Shown one piece after another: positions 38,847 through 47,653 of a DNA stretch of 64,000 nt; the first letter of the stretch is position 1, and each line of letters begins with the position of its first letter. The DNA is taken from NCBI RefSeq assembly GCF_000161835.1, contig NZ_GG697169.2, positions 1,482,418 through 1,546,417 of the forward strand, read 5' to 3'. The DNA is from Thalassobium sp. R2A62. GTDB lineage: Bacteria > Pseudomonadota > Alphaproteobacteria > Rhodobacterales > Rhodobacteraceae. The translations under genes were made by a program, and so were the position numbers. The notes under the pieces were generated by a model. It worked only from the letters and a program-made list of their open reading frames with translations, ran no database searches and was not told the DNA's origin.

Positions 38847-39050
38847 ATGGACCAATTCCTCGAAACGCTCTGGGTGCTCGCCCTTGTCGCCCTTTTGATC
38901 TACGTCGCGGTCTATGTGCCAATTACAATGGCTAGAACCCGCGACCGCCACCCATATGGCTGGCTCTTAATCTCGCTGCTGCTGTCGCCGCCCATTGCGA
39001 TCATCGGCCTGATGATGCTGGGCCGCGCAACCCCCGAGAGCCGGATTTGA
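38847..39050 (+). CDS. Small two-helix membrane protein
   Basis: A 67-residue protein with two hydrophobic segments (about residues 8-28 and 39-58) separated by a charged loop (ARTRDRHPYG). No family recognised. It follows fabA by 28 bases, and its stop overlaps the next gene's start (TGATG), so it is likely co-translated with the glycosyltransferase gene. Confidence 0.65.
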   Translation: MDQFLETLWVLALVALLIYVAVYVPITMARTRDRHPYGWLLISLLLSPPIAIIGLMMLGRATPESRI

Positions 39051-39817
39051 TGGAAAAAGACAACGCTGACTGGCCGATTTTTGTGATCTCGCTGCCTGAC
39101 CGTCTCGACCGCCGCGCGGCCATCACCGCACAGCTAACAGCCCACGATCTGCCCTTTGAAATAATAGACGCCATCGACGGGCGCTCTGGCCTGACCGAGG
39201 CGCAGAAATCAGCCGTCGATCACGCAGCCGTCCAACGCCACCTTGGGCGCCCCCTTTCGGACCCGGAAATCGCCTGCGCCCAATCGCACCAATCGGTCTA
39301 CCAAAGGGTGATCACACTAGACCTCGGCGGCGCTGTGATCCTCGAAGATGACGCAACCCTCACCACCGCCTTTGCCACCCTCTACCGCGCCCGCGCCTAC
39401 CAACGCTTTGACATCTTGCAATTCAGTTACCGTCGCGCCCGCGTTTTTCCTAGCCGCTGGCTCTGGCCCCACTTGACCGAAGACATCCGCGCCGCACGTG
39501 TGCTACTCAACTCTGAGGTTGCCTCGACCTATAGCGTCAATCAGCGCGCAGCGCGGTACCTCTCGCACGGCCCCAAACCGATCGGGGGGCCCGCCGATTG
39601 GCCCCGCGACACCTTTGGCCTGCGCCATGCAGTGACTGTCCCGCAAACCGCAGACCAAAACTGCGACACCCTCAGTTCAGACATTGAATTTGGCCGTGTC
39701 GATCTTGCGAGCCGCGTTAACAAAGACCGCTCGTTCAGGCGGCTCCTACGCCTGCAATATTGGAAAGTCTGGCTGCGCAAACGCCTGTCGCGCAAACTTG
39801 CGTGGGAACGTATTTAA
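39050..39817 (+). CDS. Glycosyltransferase family 25 (LPS biosynthesis type)
   Basis: A 255-residue GT25 protein. The N-terminal FVISLPDRLDRRAAI, the acceptor-region DGR, EIACAQSHQSVYQ and the metal-binding acidic motif AVILEDDATL are all seen. Such enzymes add sugars to lipo-oligosaccharide. The C-terminus is strongly basic (RLLRLQYWKVWLRKRLSRK), which may help membrane contact. ATG 39050 overlaps the preceding stop. Confidence 0.85.
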   Translation: MEKDNADWPIFVISLPDRLDRRAAITAQLTAHDLPFEIIDAIDGRSGLTEAQKSAVDHAAVQRHLGRPLSDPEIACAQSHQSVYQRVITLDLGGAVILEDDATLTTAFATLYRARAYQRFDILQFSYRRARVFPSRWLWPHLTEDIRAARVLLNSEVASTYSVNQRAARYLSHGPKPIGGPADWPRDTFGLRHAVTVPQTADQNCDTLSSDIEFGRVDLASRVNKDRSFRRLLRLQYWKVWLRKRLSRKLAWERI

Positions 39818-39898
39818 CGCCCCGTCATTACTCAAAGCAGCACGAACACGCCACAAGTTTAGGGCCAGATCAGCGCAAGAAGAGTGAACCGGCCCGCT

Positions 39899-40372
39899 TC
39901 ACGCGTCGCGGTAGAACCGCAGCCCAGCCAGCGCCACTTCCGCCTCGAACGCACGCCCGACACCCAATATCCCTATACGTTGCAGCTGCGCCCGATCCAG
40001 CGTGGCCGTGGTGTTGTTTGGTTCAAATGCGGCAAAGGGGATGCTCAGCGTCTGCCACTCGCCCGTTGCTACAAAATCCGCGCGAAACGATTGCCATGGC
40101 CGGCTCAATTGCGGGGTGCGCAGACGCAGGTCATAAACCTCGCTGTTGCCCGCCACTTCAATCTCGATGCCGTCCCACGCGCTGGCGTCATAGATCGCGC
40201 CCCCTGCCAGATCACTGGCCATCTGCACGAACCCGCCGTTGTTCTCGGTCGATACATCCCCGCGCAACACCACCGCATCACGCCCGTTGTAGCGTTCGAC
40301 ACTCAATCCGCCGGTCGACACACCGCCCATCACCGTATCGGCAACATATTCCCAATTCAAATCTAAATTCAT
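39899..40372 (-). CDS. CIA30 family protein
   Basis: A 157-residue beta-rich protein of the CIA30 (NDUFAF1-like complex I intermediate-associated protein 30) family. Visible are WEYVADTVMGGVSTGG, VLRGDVSTENNGGFVQM, GIEIEVAGNSEVYDLRLRT and a C-terminal IGILGVGRAFEAEVALAGLRF. In mitochondria relatives help complex I assembly; in bacteria the role is uncertain. It is on the opposite strand between the GT25 gene and fabB. Confidence 0.85.
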   Translation of the reverse strand: MNLDLNWEYVADTVMGGVSTGGLSVERYNGRDAVVLRGDVSTENNGGFVQMASDLAGGAIYDASAWDGIEIEVAGNSEVYDLRLRTPQLSRPWQSFRADFVATGEWQTLSIPFAAFEPNNTTATLDRAQLQRIGILGVGRAFEAEVALAGLRFYRDA

Positions 40373-40492
40373 TGTGCGCCTCTCGTCCTGCTCTGTCTTG
40401 ACCTAGCCCGCAACACCCTATTGCCAATGCCAACCCTTGCCCCCCAATCCCTGCTATCCTAAACACAAGAAAACAACCCATAGGGGGCAGCT

Positions 40493-41722
40493 ATGCGTCG
40501 CGTCGTCGTTACAGGTCTGGGGATCATCTCTCCGCTCGGCAATTCAACAGCCGAAGTCACCACCGCTTTGAAATCCGGAACCTCTGGGGTCGAAGCCTCA
40601 CCAGAGATGGCTGAACACGGATTTCGTAGCCAAATCGCGGGCACCCTAAAGATCAATCCGGCCGAGCATATCGACAAACGCCGCATGCGCTTTATGGGCC
40701 CAGGCGCGGCCTATGCGTATCTCTCGATGGAACAAGCCATCGCAGACGCTGGCCTGTCCGAGGACCAAGTCGTCAACCCAATGACCGGCCTCATTGCTGG
40801 CTCGGGCGGCCCTTCGACCTCGGCCATGCTCGCCGCCCACCAGACGGTTCTGAAATCGGGTGCGACCAAACGGATCGGCCCGTTCGCGGTGCCAAAAACG
40901 ATGTCTTCGACTGTTTCTGCGAACCTCGCAACCGCGTTCCAGATCAAAGGCATGAACTTTTCGATCACCTCTGCTTGCTCGACCTCGCTGCACTGTATCG
41001 GCATGGCCGCGCAGCAGGTGGCGCTGGGCGCCCAAGACATCATGTTCGCCGGTGGCGGAGAAGAGCTCGACTGGACACTCTCGTGCCTCTTTGATGCGAT
41101 GGGTGCGATGTCGTCGAAATACAACGACACCCCGACCAAGGCCTCCCGCGCCTTTGACGCAGGCCGTGACGGCTTTGTCATTGCAGGTGGCGGCGCGATG
41201 GTCGTGCTCGAAAGCCTCGACAGTGCGCTCGCACGCGGCGCAAAAATCTATGGCGAAGTCACTGGCTTTGGCGCGACATCCGACGGCGCCGATATGGTTG
41301 CCCCGTCCGGCGAAGGTGGCGAACGTGCCATGCGCCTTGCTCTGAACACGCTGCCTGAGGGCCGCAAGATCAGCTATATCAACGCCCACGGCACATCGAC
41401 CCCAGTTGGCGATGTCGGCGAAGTCGAGGCGGTTCGCCGCGTCTTTGGCGAGGGATCAACACCACCGATTTCCTCGACCAAATCCATGACCGGCCACAGC
41501 CAAGGCGCCACAGGTGCATCCGAGGCGATCTATTGCCTGCTGATGCTGCAAGACGACTTTATCGCACCGTCGATCAACGTCGAAACGCTAGACCCAGAAC
41601 TGGCCCCCGCCGAGATTGCGACCGAAACTGTTGAGAACACAGGCCTTGATACGTTGATGACAAACTCGTTCGGGTTTGGCGGCACCAACGGCTCGATGCT
41701 GCTCTCCAAATATCAGGACTAA
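40493..41722 (+). CDS. fabB: 3-oxoacyl-ACP synthase I
   Basis: A 409-residue condensing enzyme needed to elongate unsaturated fatty acids. The nucleophile Cys is in [12 protein letters not shown], the two His in [12 protein letters not shown] and [13 protein letters not shown]. The end [12 protein letters not shown] is typical. It is followed after four bases by fabI and belongs functionally with fabA upstream. Confidence 0.96.
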   Translation: MRRVVVTGLGIISPLGNSTAEVTTALKSGTSGVEASPEMAEHGFRSQIAGTLKINPAEHIDKRRMRFMGPGAAYAYLSMEQAIADAGLSEDQVVNPMTGLIAGSGGPSTSAMLAAHQTVLKSGATKRIGPFAVPKTMSSTVSANLATAFQIKGMNFSITSACSTSLHCIGMAAQQVALGAQDIMFAGGGEELDWTLSCLFDAMGAMSSKYNDTPTKASRAFDAGRDGFVIAGGGAMVVLESLDSALARGAKIYGEVTGFGATSDGADMVAPSGEGGERAMRLALNTLPEGRKISYINAHGTSTPVGDVGEVEAVRRVFGEGSTPPISSTKSMTGHSQGATGASEAIYCLLMLQDDFIAPSINVETLDPELAPAEIATETVENTGLDTLMTNSFGFGGTNGSMLLSKYQD

Positions 41723-41726
41723 CATC

Positions 41727-42515
41727 ATGACGATTTCAATGAACGGCAAACGCGGCTTGATCATGGGCGTCGCAAACGATCGCTCGATCGCATGGGGCAT
41801 CGCACGGGCCATGTCCGAAGCTGGCGCCGAACTGGCCTTTTCCTACCAAGGCGAAGCATTCGGAAAACGCGTTGCCCCTCTCGCAGAGAGCGTTGGGTCA
41901 TCGTTGATGGTAGACGTCGACGTGACCAACGATGCGTCGATGGATGCAGCCTTTGAAATGCTGAAAAACGAATGGGGCAGCATCGACTTTGTCGTTCACG
42001 CCATCGCCTATTCTGACAAAAACGAACTGACCGGCCGGATTTCTGATACCAGCCGCGACAACTTTAAAAACTCGATGTCAATCTCGTGTTATTCGCTGAT
42101 TGATGTGGCTAAACGTACCAGCAAATTGATGCCAAATGGCGGCACGATCCTGACCCTGACCTACCAAGGCAGCAACCGCGTCACGCCGTTCTACAACGTC
42201 ATGGGTGTGGCCAAGGCCGCCCTCGAGAGCGCGACACGCTATCTGGCCAATGACCTCGGCCCTGACGGCATCCGCGTGAACGCTATCTCACCCGGTCCGA
42301 TGAAAACGCTCGCAGGTGCAGCCATTGGCGGCGCACGCAAGACGTTCAAACACACGGGCGCAAATGCACCCTTGGGTGACAACGCCACGCTCGAGGCTGT
42401 CGGCGGCACAGCCGTCTATCTGGCTTCGGACGCAGGTGCCTGCACGACGGGCGAAATCATTCGCGTCGATGGCGGCTATCACGTGCTTGGCATGCCCCAG
42501 TCCGACAATCTCTGA
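41727..42515 (+). CDS. fabI: Enoyl-ACP reductase (NADH)
   Basis: A 262-residue SDR-type enoyl reductase that finishes each elongation cycle. The N-terminal GLIMGVANDRSIAWGIA, AIAYSDKNEL and the catalytic Tyr-x6-Lys in FYNVMGVAKAAL are present, along with SPGPMKTLA. ATG 41727 lies four bases past the fabB stop; the open frame from 41676 overlaps fabB and is rejected. Confidence 0.95.
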   Translation: MTISMNGKRGLIMGVANDRSIAWGIARAMSEAGAELAFSYQGEAFGKRVAPLAESVGSSLMVDVDVTNDASMDAAFEMLKNEWGSIDFVVHAIAYSDKNELTGRISDTSRDNFKNSMSISCYSLIDVAKRTSKLMPNGGTILTLTYQGSNRVTPFYNVMGVAKAALESATRYLANDLGPDGIRVNAISPGPMKTLAGAAIGGARKTFKHTGANAPLGDNATLEAVGGTAVYLASDAGACTTGEIIRVDGGYHVLGMPQSDNL

Positions 42516-42526
42516 TTTCGGACGCG

Positions 42527-42880
42527 ATGCAGGTCTTTCAAAACGTTCTGACTGATCGTGGATCAAAATACGCGGTGTCCGGCGGGCCCGTCACGTCGCC
42601 CGCCGCCGCCCGTGATTTCATCAAGACCCTCTGCCGGACCAAGAAATTCACCAAGGCGACCCACAACACCTACGGCGTCCTGTTGGAAAGCGGCCCGCTG
42701 AAAAACGATGACGGCGAAAGCGGCGCAGGTCTCATCATCTTGCGAATGCTGGAACGGGCCGAGCTGAACAACCACATCATCGTTGTCACCCGCTGGTATG
42801 GCGGGACCCATTTGGGCGGTGACCGGTTTCGCCGCGTTCAGGATTGCGTGCGCCATTATCTGGACCATGCAGACCAGTGA
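42527..42880 (+). CDS. IMPACT-N / UPF0029 (YigZ-like) family protein
   Basis: A 117-residue protein with the IMPACT N-terminal fold. The core motif THNTYGVLLESGPLKNDDGESGAG and VVTRWYGGTHLGGDRFRRV match the UPF0029 family. Family members bind RNA or ribosome-associated factors; the bacterial role is unclear. It is shorter than full YigZ and lacks the second domain. It follows fabI by 11 bases. Confidence 0.85.
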   Translation: MQVFQNVLTDRGSKYAVSGGPVTSPAAARDFIKTLCRTKKFTKATHNTYGVLLESGPLKNDDGESGAGLIILRMLERAELNNHIIVVTRWYGGTHLGGDRFRRVQDCVRHYLDHADQ

Positions 42881-43177
42881 CCCGACCGCCGTATTGGGGC
42901 TGGACGCTGACGATATCCTCCACAACTTTTCGTGAGAGTAATGAACAACTCCTGACCAAAAGATGAACGACACTTTTAGGCGTTAGGACTTTGTTCACTT
43001 TCACAAGCCCTTGGGGAGGGGGGCCGCTGCGTGCGCATACCACGCGGTCTCTATGCAAATTACAGAAAACCAACATGTAATTTGTACAAATTACATAGAA
43101 TTTCCGTATCGTTACGGCACCGTCCCCAAATAGGTTAATGCCTTGCACCACCCGTCATTCCACCGCACTCTGCTGCT
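42881..43177 (+). promoter_or_regulatory. Intergenic control region upstream of a five-gene operon
   Basis: About 300 bases, partly AT-rich, without a gene. It holds an imperfect inverted repeat (GTGAGAGTAATGAACAA near 42933 and TTGTTCACTTTCAC near 42993), the 22-bp palindrome listed separately, a half-site copy GCAAATTACA near 43055 and a short CCGTA/TACGG pair near 43105. Confidence 0.5.
43075..43096. promoter_or_regulatory. 22-bp perfect palindrome, likely operator
   Basis: ATGTAATTTGT is followed directly by its reverse complement, giving a 22-bp perfect palindrome about 80 bases before the start of the HAD gene. A second half (CAAATTACA) lies 20 bases to the left. Length and symmetry fit the site of a dimeric repressor or activator. 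Which regulator binds is unknown; none is encoded next to it. Confidence 0.7.
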
Positions 43178-43852
43178 ATGATCAAAGTCTGCGTTTTTGA
43201 TGCCTATGGCACCCTGTTTGATGTCGCCGCAGCCGCTCGCGCAGCGGACGCCGAACCAGAATTCCGAGCGCTCGCAGATGTTTGGCCCCAAGTCGCCACA
43301 GACTGGCGTTCTAAACAATTGTCGTACACATGGCTGCGCGCCACCGCATCGCAACACGTAGATTTTTGGCGCATCACCCAAGACGGTCTTGGTTGGGCGC
43401 TCGAGGCTTCGGGCGTCGCGACCCCTGCACTTCGGCAGCGACTGCTTGACCTCTATTGGGAACTCGACGCCTATCCAGAGGTCCCTAACATCCAGTCAAC
43501 GCTCAAGAAAAGCGGTATCCAGACAGCCATACTATCAAACGGCACACCTGCCATGCTTGACGCAGCAACAGCCTCGGCTGGGATTGGCGATCGTCTCGAC
43601 GCCCTATTGTCTGTCGAAGATGTCGGCGTCTTCAAACCTCATTCCAGTGTCTACGATATGGTCGGTGCTCAGTTTGGAGCCAACCCAGACGAGGTGATGT
43701 TTTTGTCTTCAAACGGATGGGACGCAGCTGCCGCGTCCGGCTACGGCTTTCGCACCGTTTGGGTCAATCGCGCAGGCGACCCCGTTGATCGTTTGTGGGC
43801 AGCCCCCGACGACATTCTCACCGATTTCTCGCCTGTACCGAACCTGATCTGA
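43178..43852 (+). CDS. Haloacid dehalogenase-like hydrolase (type II)
   Basis: A 224-residue HAD protein of the L-2-haloacid dehalogenase group. The nucleophile Asp lies in VFDAYGTLFDV, the Ser/Thr motif in AILSNGTP, the Lys in VGVFKPHSSVY and the type II signature in LSSNGWDAAAASGYGFRTVWVNR. It hydrolyses a 2-haloacid or a related substrate. Its TGA overlaps the ATG of the next gene (TGATG). It leads a run of five overlapping genes. Confidence 0.9.
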   Translation: MIKVCVFDAYGTLFDVAAAARAADAEPEFRALADVWPQVATDWRSKQLSYTWLRATASQHVDFWRITQDGLGWALEASGVATPALRQRLLDLYWELDAYPEVPNIQSTLKKSGIQTAILSNGTPAMLDAATASAGIGDRLDALLSVEDVGVFKPHSSVYDMVGAQFGANPDEVMFLSSNGWDAAAASGYGFRTVWVNRAGDPVDRLWAAPDDILTDFSPVPNLI

Positions 43853-44667
43853 TGCCCCATTTCACTGCACCAGATGGTGCCCGAATTTACTATGACGACA
43901 CAGGCCAAGGCGCGCCTATCTTGATGCTGTCTGGGTTGACGCGAAACAGTTCAGACTTTGACTATGTCATGCCGCACCTCACCCGTAACAGATTGATCCG
44001 TATGGATTATCGTGGTCGCGGCCAGTCTGATTTTTCAGGTGCCGAAACCTATACAATCCCAAACGAAGCCAACGATGCGCTGGCGTTGATGGATCATCTC
44101 GGCCTCGACAAGACCGCGATTTTGGGCACCTCACGCGGCGGCCTGATCGCGATGACGCAGGCGATCATAGCCAAGCCCCGACTGACCGCAGTCGCGCTCA
44201 ATGACATCGGCCCCGTGCTAGAGGCAAGCGGACTCGACACGATCCATCAGTACATTGGCCGCCGTCCAGCCCAGCGCACATTTCAAGAGCTCGCCGAAGC
44301 CCGTGCAACCCTGATGGCCGGTTTCGATGGCGTGCCGCACAGCCGTTGGATGGAAGAGGCGCACAAACATTACCGCGCCGAAAACGGGCGTCTGGAAATC
44401 AACTACGACCCCGATTTGCGCAAGATTTTCAACAGTGATCCCGGCCCTTTGCCCGACCTGTGGCCCCTGTTTGACGCCATGTCCGATCTGCCACTTTGTA
44501 CCTTGCGGGGCGAAAACTCGGACATTCTCAGCGCCGAGACATTGACCGAAATGCAGCGCCGACGCCCTGATATGATTACCGCTGTTGTCCCTGATCGGGG
44601 GCATGTACCCTTTTTGGACGAACCCGCAGCGCTCGGCGCACTTCACACATGGACGGAGCAGTTCTAA
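43852..44667 (+). CDS. Alpha/beta-fold hydrolase
   Basis: A 271-residue alpha/beta hydrolase. The nucleophile elbow is G-T-S-R-G-G (ILGTSRGGLIAM), with a HGxG-type oxyanion region replaced by SGLTRNS and an end motif with His (VPDRGHVPFLDEP). ATG 43852 overlaps the HAD stop; its own TAA overlaps the next ATG (TAATG). Esterase, lactonase or C-C hydrolase are all possible. Confidence 0.88.
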   Translation: MPHFTAPDGARIYYDDTGQGAPILMLSGLTRNSSDFDYVMPHLTRNRLIRMDYRGRGQSDFSGAETYTIPNEANDALALMDHLGLDKTAILGTSRGGLIAMTQAIIAKPRLTAVALNDIGPVLEASGLDTIHQYIGRRPAQRTFQELAEARATLMAGFDGVPHSRWMEEAHKHYRAENGRLEINYDPDLRKIFNSDPGPLPDLWPLFDAMSDLPLCTLRGENSDILSAETLTEMQRRRPDMITAVVPDRGHVPFLDEPAALGALHTWTEQF

Positions 44668-45644
44668 TGAACATCGACATGATCAACGCCGCCGCCGAGA
44701 GGCTAAAAGGTCACGCGCGGCACACGCCTCTTTTGAACTCGCCTTTTCTGGACGAGATTGCAGGGCGCCGTGTCTGGGTCAAAGCCGAGCCGCTACAACA
44801 CACCGGATCCTTCAAATTTCGCGGCGGTTGGTCGGCGGTTTCAGCATTGCCAGACGACGTCCGTGCACGCGGTGTTATTGCGTTTTCCTCTGGCAACCAT
44901 GCCCAAGGCGTGGCCCTCGCTGCCAAGAGCCACGGCGTCCCTGCTGTCATCGTGATGCCCGAGGATGCGCCGCAACTCAAGATCGACAACACCCGCGCGT
45001 TGGGCGGCGAGGTCATCCTGTATGATCGCGAAAACGAAGATCGCGACGCCATTGGTCAAAGCATCGCAGCCGATCGTGGCCTGACCCTGATCCGCCCGTT
45101 TGATGAGCCGCAGGTCATCGCAGGCCAAGGCACCGTTGGATTGGAAATCACGCAGGATGCTGCCGCTTTGGGGATTACCAAGGCCGATGTCCTGGTCTGT
45201 TGCGGCGGTGGTGGCTTGACCTCAGGCATCGCTCTCGCATTAGAAGCGAACGCGCCTGAAATGACGGTTAGACCGGTTGAGCCAATTGGGTTTGACGATG
45301 TGATCCGTAGCCTCGCCAGTGGCCAGATAGAAAGCAATCCAACCCAGTCTGGATCGATCTGCGACGCAATCGTAACAAAGAGCCCGGGCGATCTGACGTT
45401 TCCCATCATGCAGCGATTATGCGGCGCGGGGATCACCGTGCCTGATCAGGACTGTTTGCGCGCAATGGCCCAAGCGTTCGTTCGGCTCAAACTCGTCACA
45501 GAACCCGGTGGGGCAATCGCCCTTGCCGCGGCCCTCTATCATCACAACAGCGACGACACAGATGTGATCGCCGTCGCCTCTGGCGGCAACGTAGACACCA
45601 ATATGTTTTCCCGCGCTCTTTCCGACCACAAGGACACAAAATGA
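44667..45644 (+). CDS. Threonine/serine dehydratase (PLP fold II)
   Basis: A 325-residue PLP enzyme. The cofactor Lys is in TGSFKFRGGWSAV, substrate-binding SSGNHAQGVA and the phosphate-binding CCGGGGLTSG are visible. It lacks the regulatory C-terminal domain of biosynthetic IlvA, so it resembles catabolic threonine/serine dehydratases or 3-hydroxyaspartate dehydratases. It overlaps the gene before it by one base and the gene after it by four. Confidence 0.92.
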   Translation: MNIDMINAAAERLKGHARHTPLLNSPFLDEIAGRRVWVKAEPLQHTGSFKFRGGWSAVSALPDDVRARGVIAFSSGNHAQGVALAAKSHGVPAVIVMPEDAPQLKIDNTRALGGEVILYDRENEDRDAIGQSIAADRGLTLIRPFDEPQVIAGQGTVGLEITQDAAALGITKADVLVCCGGGGLTSGIALALEANAPEMTVRPVEPIGFDDVIRSLASGQIESNPTQSGSICDAIVTKSPGDLTFPIMQRLCGAGITVPDQDCLRAMAQAFVRLKLVTEPGGAIALAAALYHHNSDDTDVIAVASGGNVDTNMFSRALSDHKDTK

Positions 45645-46840
45645 CCCGTTTCACGATTGCCAGCTTTAACGTCAAAAACCTGATCGGTGCCGATCAAGAA
45701 TACTACAAGTTCGAGAAATACACCCCCGAAGAGCACGCATGGAAAGAAGATTGGCTCGCTGATCAACTGCTGACCATGGATGCTGATATCGTCGGCTTCC
45801 AAGAGATCTTTGACGAAGACGCGTTGCGCATGCTGATCGACGAGACCGACCGCTTGGGCATTCTGTCGAACGAGGCAAGCATCCCCGACCGATCAAAACG
45901 ATATGCGCGCAAGGCGATCTTTCGCAAACTGGCCTTTACCCCCTACGCCGATGCCGCCCTTGTCTTTGCGCCGAACGCGAATGACGGCAAACCTGGGCAT
46001 CGCAGGCCAGGCGTCGCGATCCTGTCACGCTATGGGTTCAAGGGGCAACCCGAGGTCCTCCAAGAACTGGACGAACCCCTGCACATTCCATTCCAAGACC
46101 TCGATGGGTCAGACGGCGGTCACTATACAATCAAACGTATCAGCCGCCCCATTCTCAAGGCGCGCGTCCCTGTTGGCGACGCTGTCATCACCGTGTTCAA
46201 CTGCCACCTAAAATCGAAACTGGGCGAATTCCCGCGCCCTGCGGGCCAACCTCACGCCCCCGAGGCGGATCTGACCCAGTATGATGCTGTTGGCCGGTCT
46301 ATGGGGGCTTTGCGTGCCGGTTTGCGCCGCATGGCCGAAGCATGGGTCCTGCGCGACGCTATCGTGTCCGAGATCGAAGCAGGCAATCCCGTGATGGTGC
46401 TGGGCGATTTCAACGACAGCGAACATGCCGTCAGTTCCGAAATCATCAATGGCGAGAGCCCGTTCAAGAACTACGCTTGGATGCGCCGCCATGACGCCCA
46501 GCGGTCGAACGAACGCTATACCGACGCCGAAAACCTGCAAATTCGCGAAGACATCGAAAGCCGCCGCCTGCATTCTGCAGAAAAACTGTTCGTGCGGAAA
46601 TCCTTGCGCGACATGGTCTACACCTCCGCCTTTGGCGGTGTGTTTGAAAGCATCGACCAGATCATGATGAGCCGCCATTTCCACCCAGACCATGACGGCA
46701 AGATCGGAGAGATGGAGTATTTCAGTGTCCTGAACGACCACCTGACTGATGGCAGCCATGCCGAGGCCCCTTACAACAAACTGGCCAGCGACCACGGTCA
46801 GATTATTGCGCACATGCGGATGGGACCAGCTGGCGAATGA
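45641..46840 (+). CDS. Endonuclease/exonuclease/phosphatase family protein
   Basis: A 399-residue protein of the DNase I-like EEP superfamily. Motifs are SFNVKNL (Asn), GFQEIFDE (metal Glu), FNCHLKSK, LGDFNDSEH and SDHGQI with the catalytic Asp-His. No signal peptide, so a cytoplasmic nuclease or phosphodiesterase/phosphatase is likely. The ATG lies inside the preceding stop (ATGA). Confidence 0.88.
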   Translation: MTRFTIASFNVKNLIGADQEYYKFEKYTPEEHAWKEDWLADQLLTMDADIVGFQEIFDEDALRMLIDETDRLGILSNEASIPDRSKRYARKAIFRKLAFTPYADAALVFAPNANDGKPGHRRPGVAILSRYGFKGQPEVLQELDEPLHIPFQDLDGSDGGHYTIKRISRPILKARVPVGDAVITVFNCHLKSKLGEFPRPAGQPHAPEADLTQYDAVGRSMGALRAGLRRMAEAWVLRDAIVSEIEAGNPVMVLGDFNDSEHAVSSEIINGESPFKNYAWMRRHDAQRSNERYTDAENLQIREDIESRRLHSAEKLFVRKSLRDMVYTSAFGGVFESIDQIMMSRHFHPDHDGKIGEMEYFSVLNDHLTDGSHAEAPYNKLASDHGQIIAHMRMGPAGE

Positions 46841-47613
46841 CGCCGAACATTCACAGCGTTGTTGACGGGTCTGACGGCCCTTGGGTGGTGTTTGCCAATT
46901 CGCTGGGCACCGACCTGCGTATCTGGGATGAAGTGGTCGCCCGCTTGCCATCGGGGATACGTATCCTGCGGTATGACATGCGCGGCCATGGTCAATCCGA
47001 TGTCCCGCCTACCCCCTATTCTATGGGAGCCATGATTGCTGATGCCGAGACCTTGCTAGATCATAATGGCGTCAAGGATTGCGTATTTGTGGGCCTCGCG
47101 ATAGGTGGCATGGTGGCCCAAGGATTGGCGGTCAAACGGCTGGATCTGATCCGCGGTATGGTCCTGTCGAATACATCGACCAAATCGGGCCAAGCGTCTA
47201 TGTGGCACGACCGGATCGAAGCGGTAAAGACGGGTGGACTGCACAGCATTGCTGACGCGGTCATGCAGCGGTGGTTTGGCCGCGATATGTTGCGGTCTCC
47301 GGACCTGCCACGCTGGCGCAAGATGCTGACCGACACCCCCAAGGAGGGCTACATGGGTGCCTGTGCTGCAATCGCAGGTACTGATTTCTACACCCCGACC
47401 AGCGGCTTGCGCCTGCCAACCTTGGGGATTGCAGGATCCGAAGATGGCGCAATGCCGCCCGATATGGTCCGCGAAACCACGGAGCTGATCCCCGGATCGC
47501 AGTTTCATCTGATCCGCCGCGCAGGTCATTTGCCCTGTGTCGATGCCCCCGAAGAATACGCCGCGACACTAACCAAATTCATGCGCGATATCGGACATAT
47601 TCCAGCTGCATAA
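46837..47613 (+). CDS. 3-oxoadipate enol-lactonase-like alpha/beta hydrolase with Ala at the nucleophile position
   Basis: A 258-residue protein most like PcaD-type enol-lactonases (ANSLGTDLRIWDEV, RYDMRGHGQSD, GHLPCVDAPEEYA). The acid Asp (GSEDGAMPPDMV) and base His (RRAGHLPC) are present. The nucleophile elbow, however, reads G-L-A-I-G-G: the expected Ser is Ala88 (GCG at 47098-47100). Without this Ser the usual hydrolase mechanism is not possible, so it may be a pseudoenzyme, have a different chemistry, or carry a mutation. It overlaps the EEP gene by four bases and ends the five-gene run. Confidence 0.85.
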   Translation: MTPNIHSVVDGSDGPWVVFANSLGTDLRIWDEVVARLPSGIRILRYDMRGHGQSDVPPTPYSMGAMIADAETLLDHNGVKDCVFVGLAIGGMVAQGLAVKRLDLIRGMVLSNTSTKSGQASMWHDRIEAVKTGGLHSIADAVMQRWFGRDMLRSPDLPRWRKMLTDTPKEGYMGACAAIAGTDFYTPTSGLRLPTLGIAGSEDGAMPPDMVRETTELIPGSQFHLIRRAGHLPCVDAPEEYAATLTKFMRDIGHIPAA

Positions 47614-47653
47614 ACCACTTGGCCAGCGACACTAAACAGGTTAGTTCACTTTG

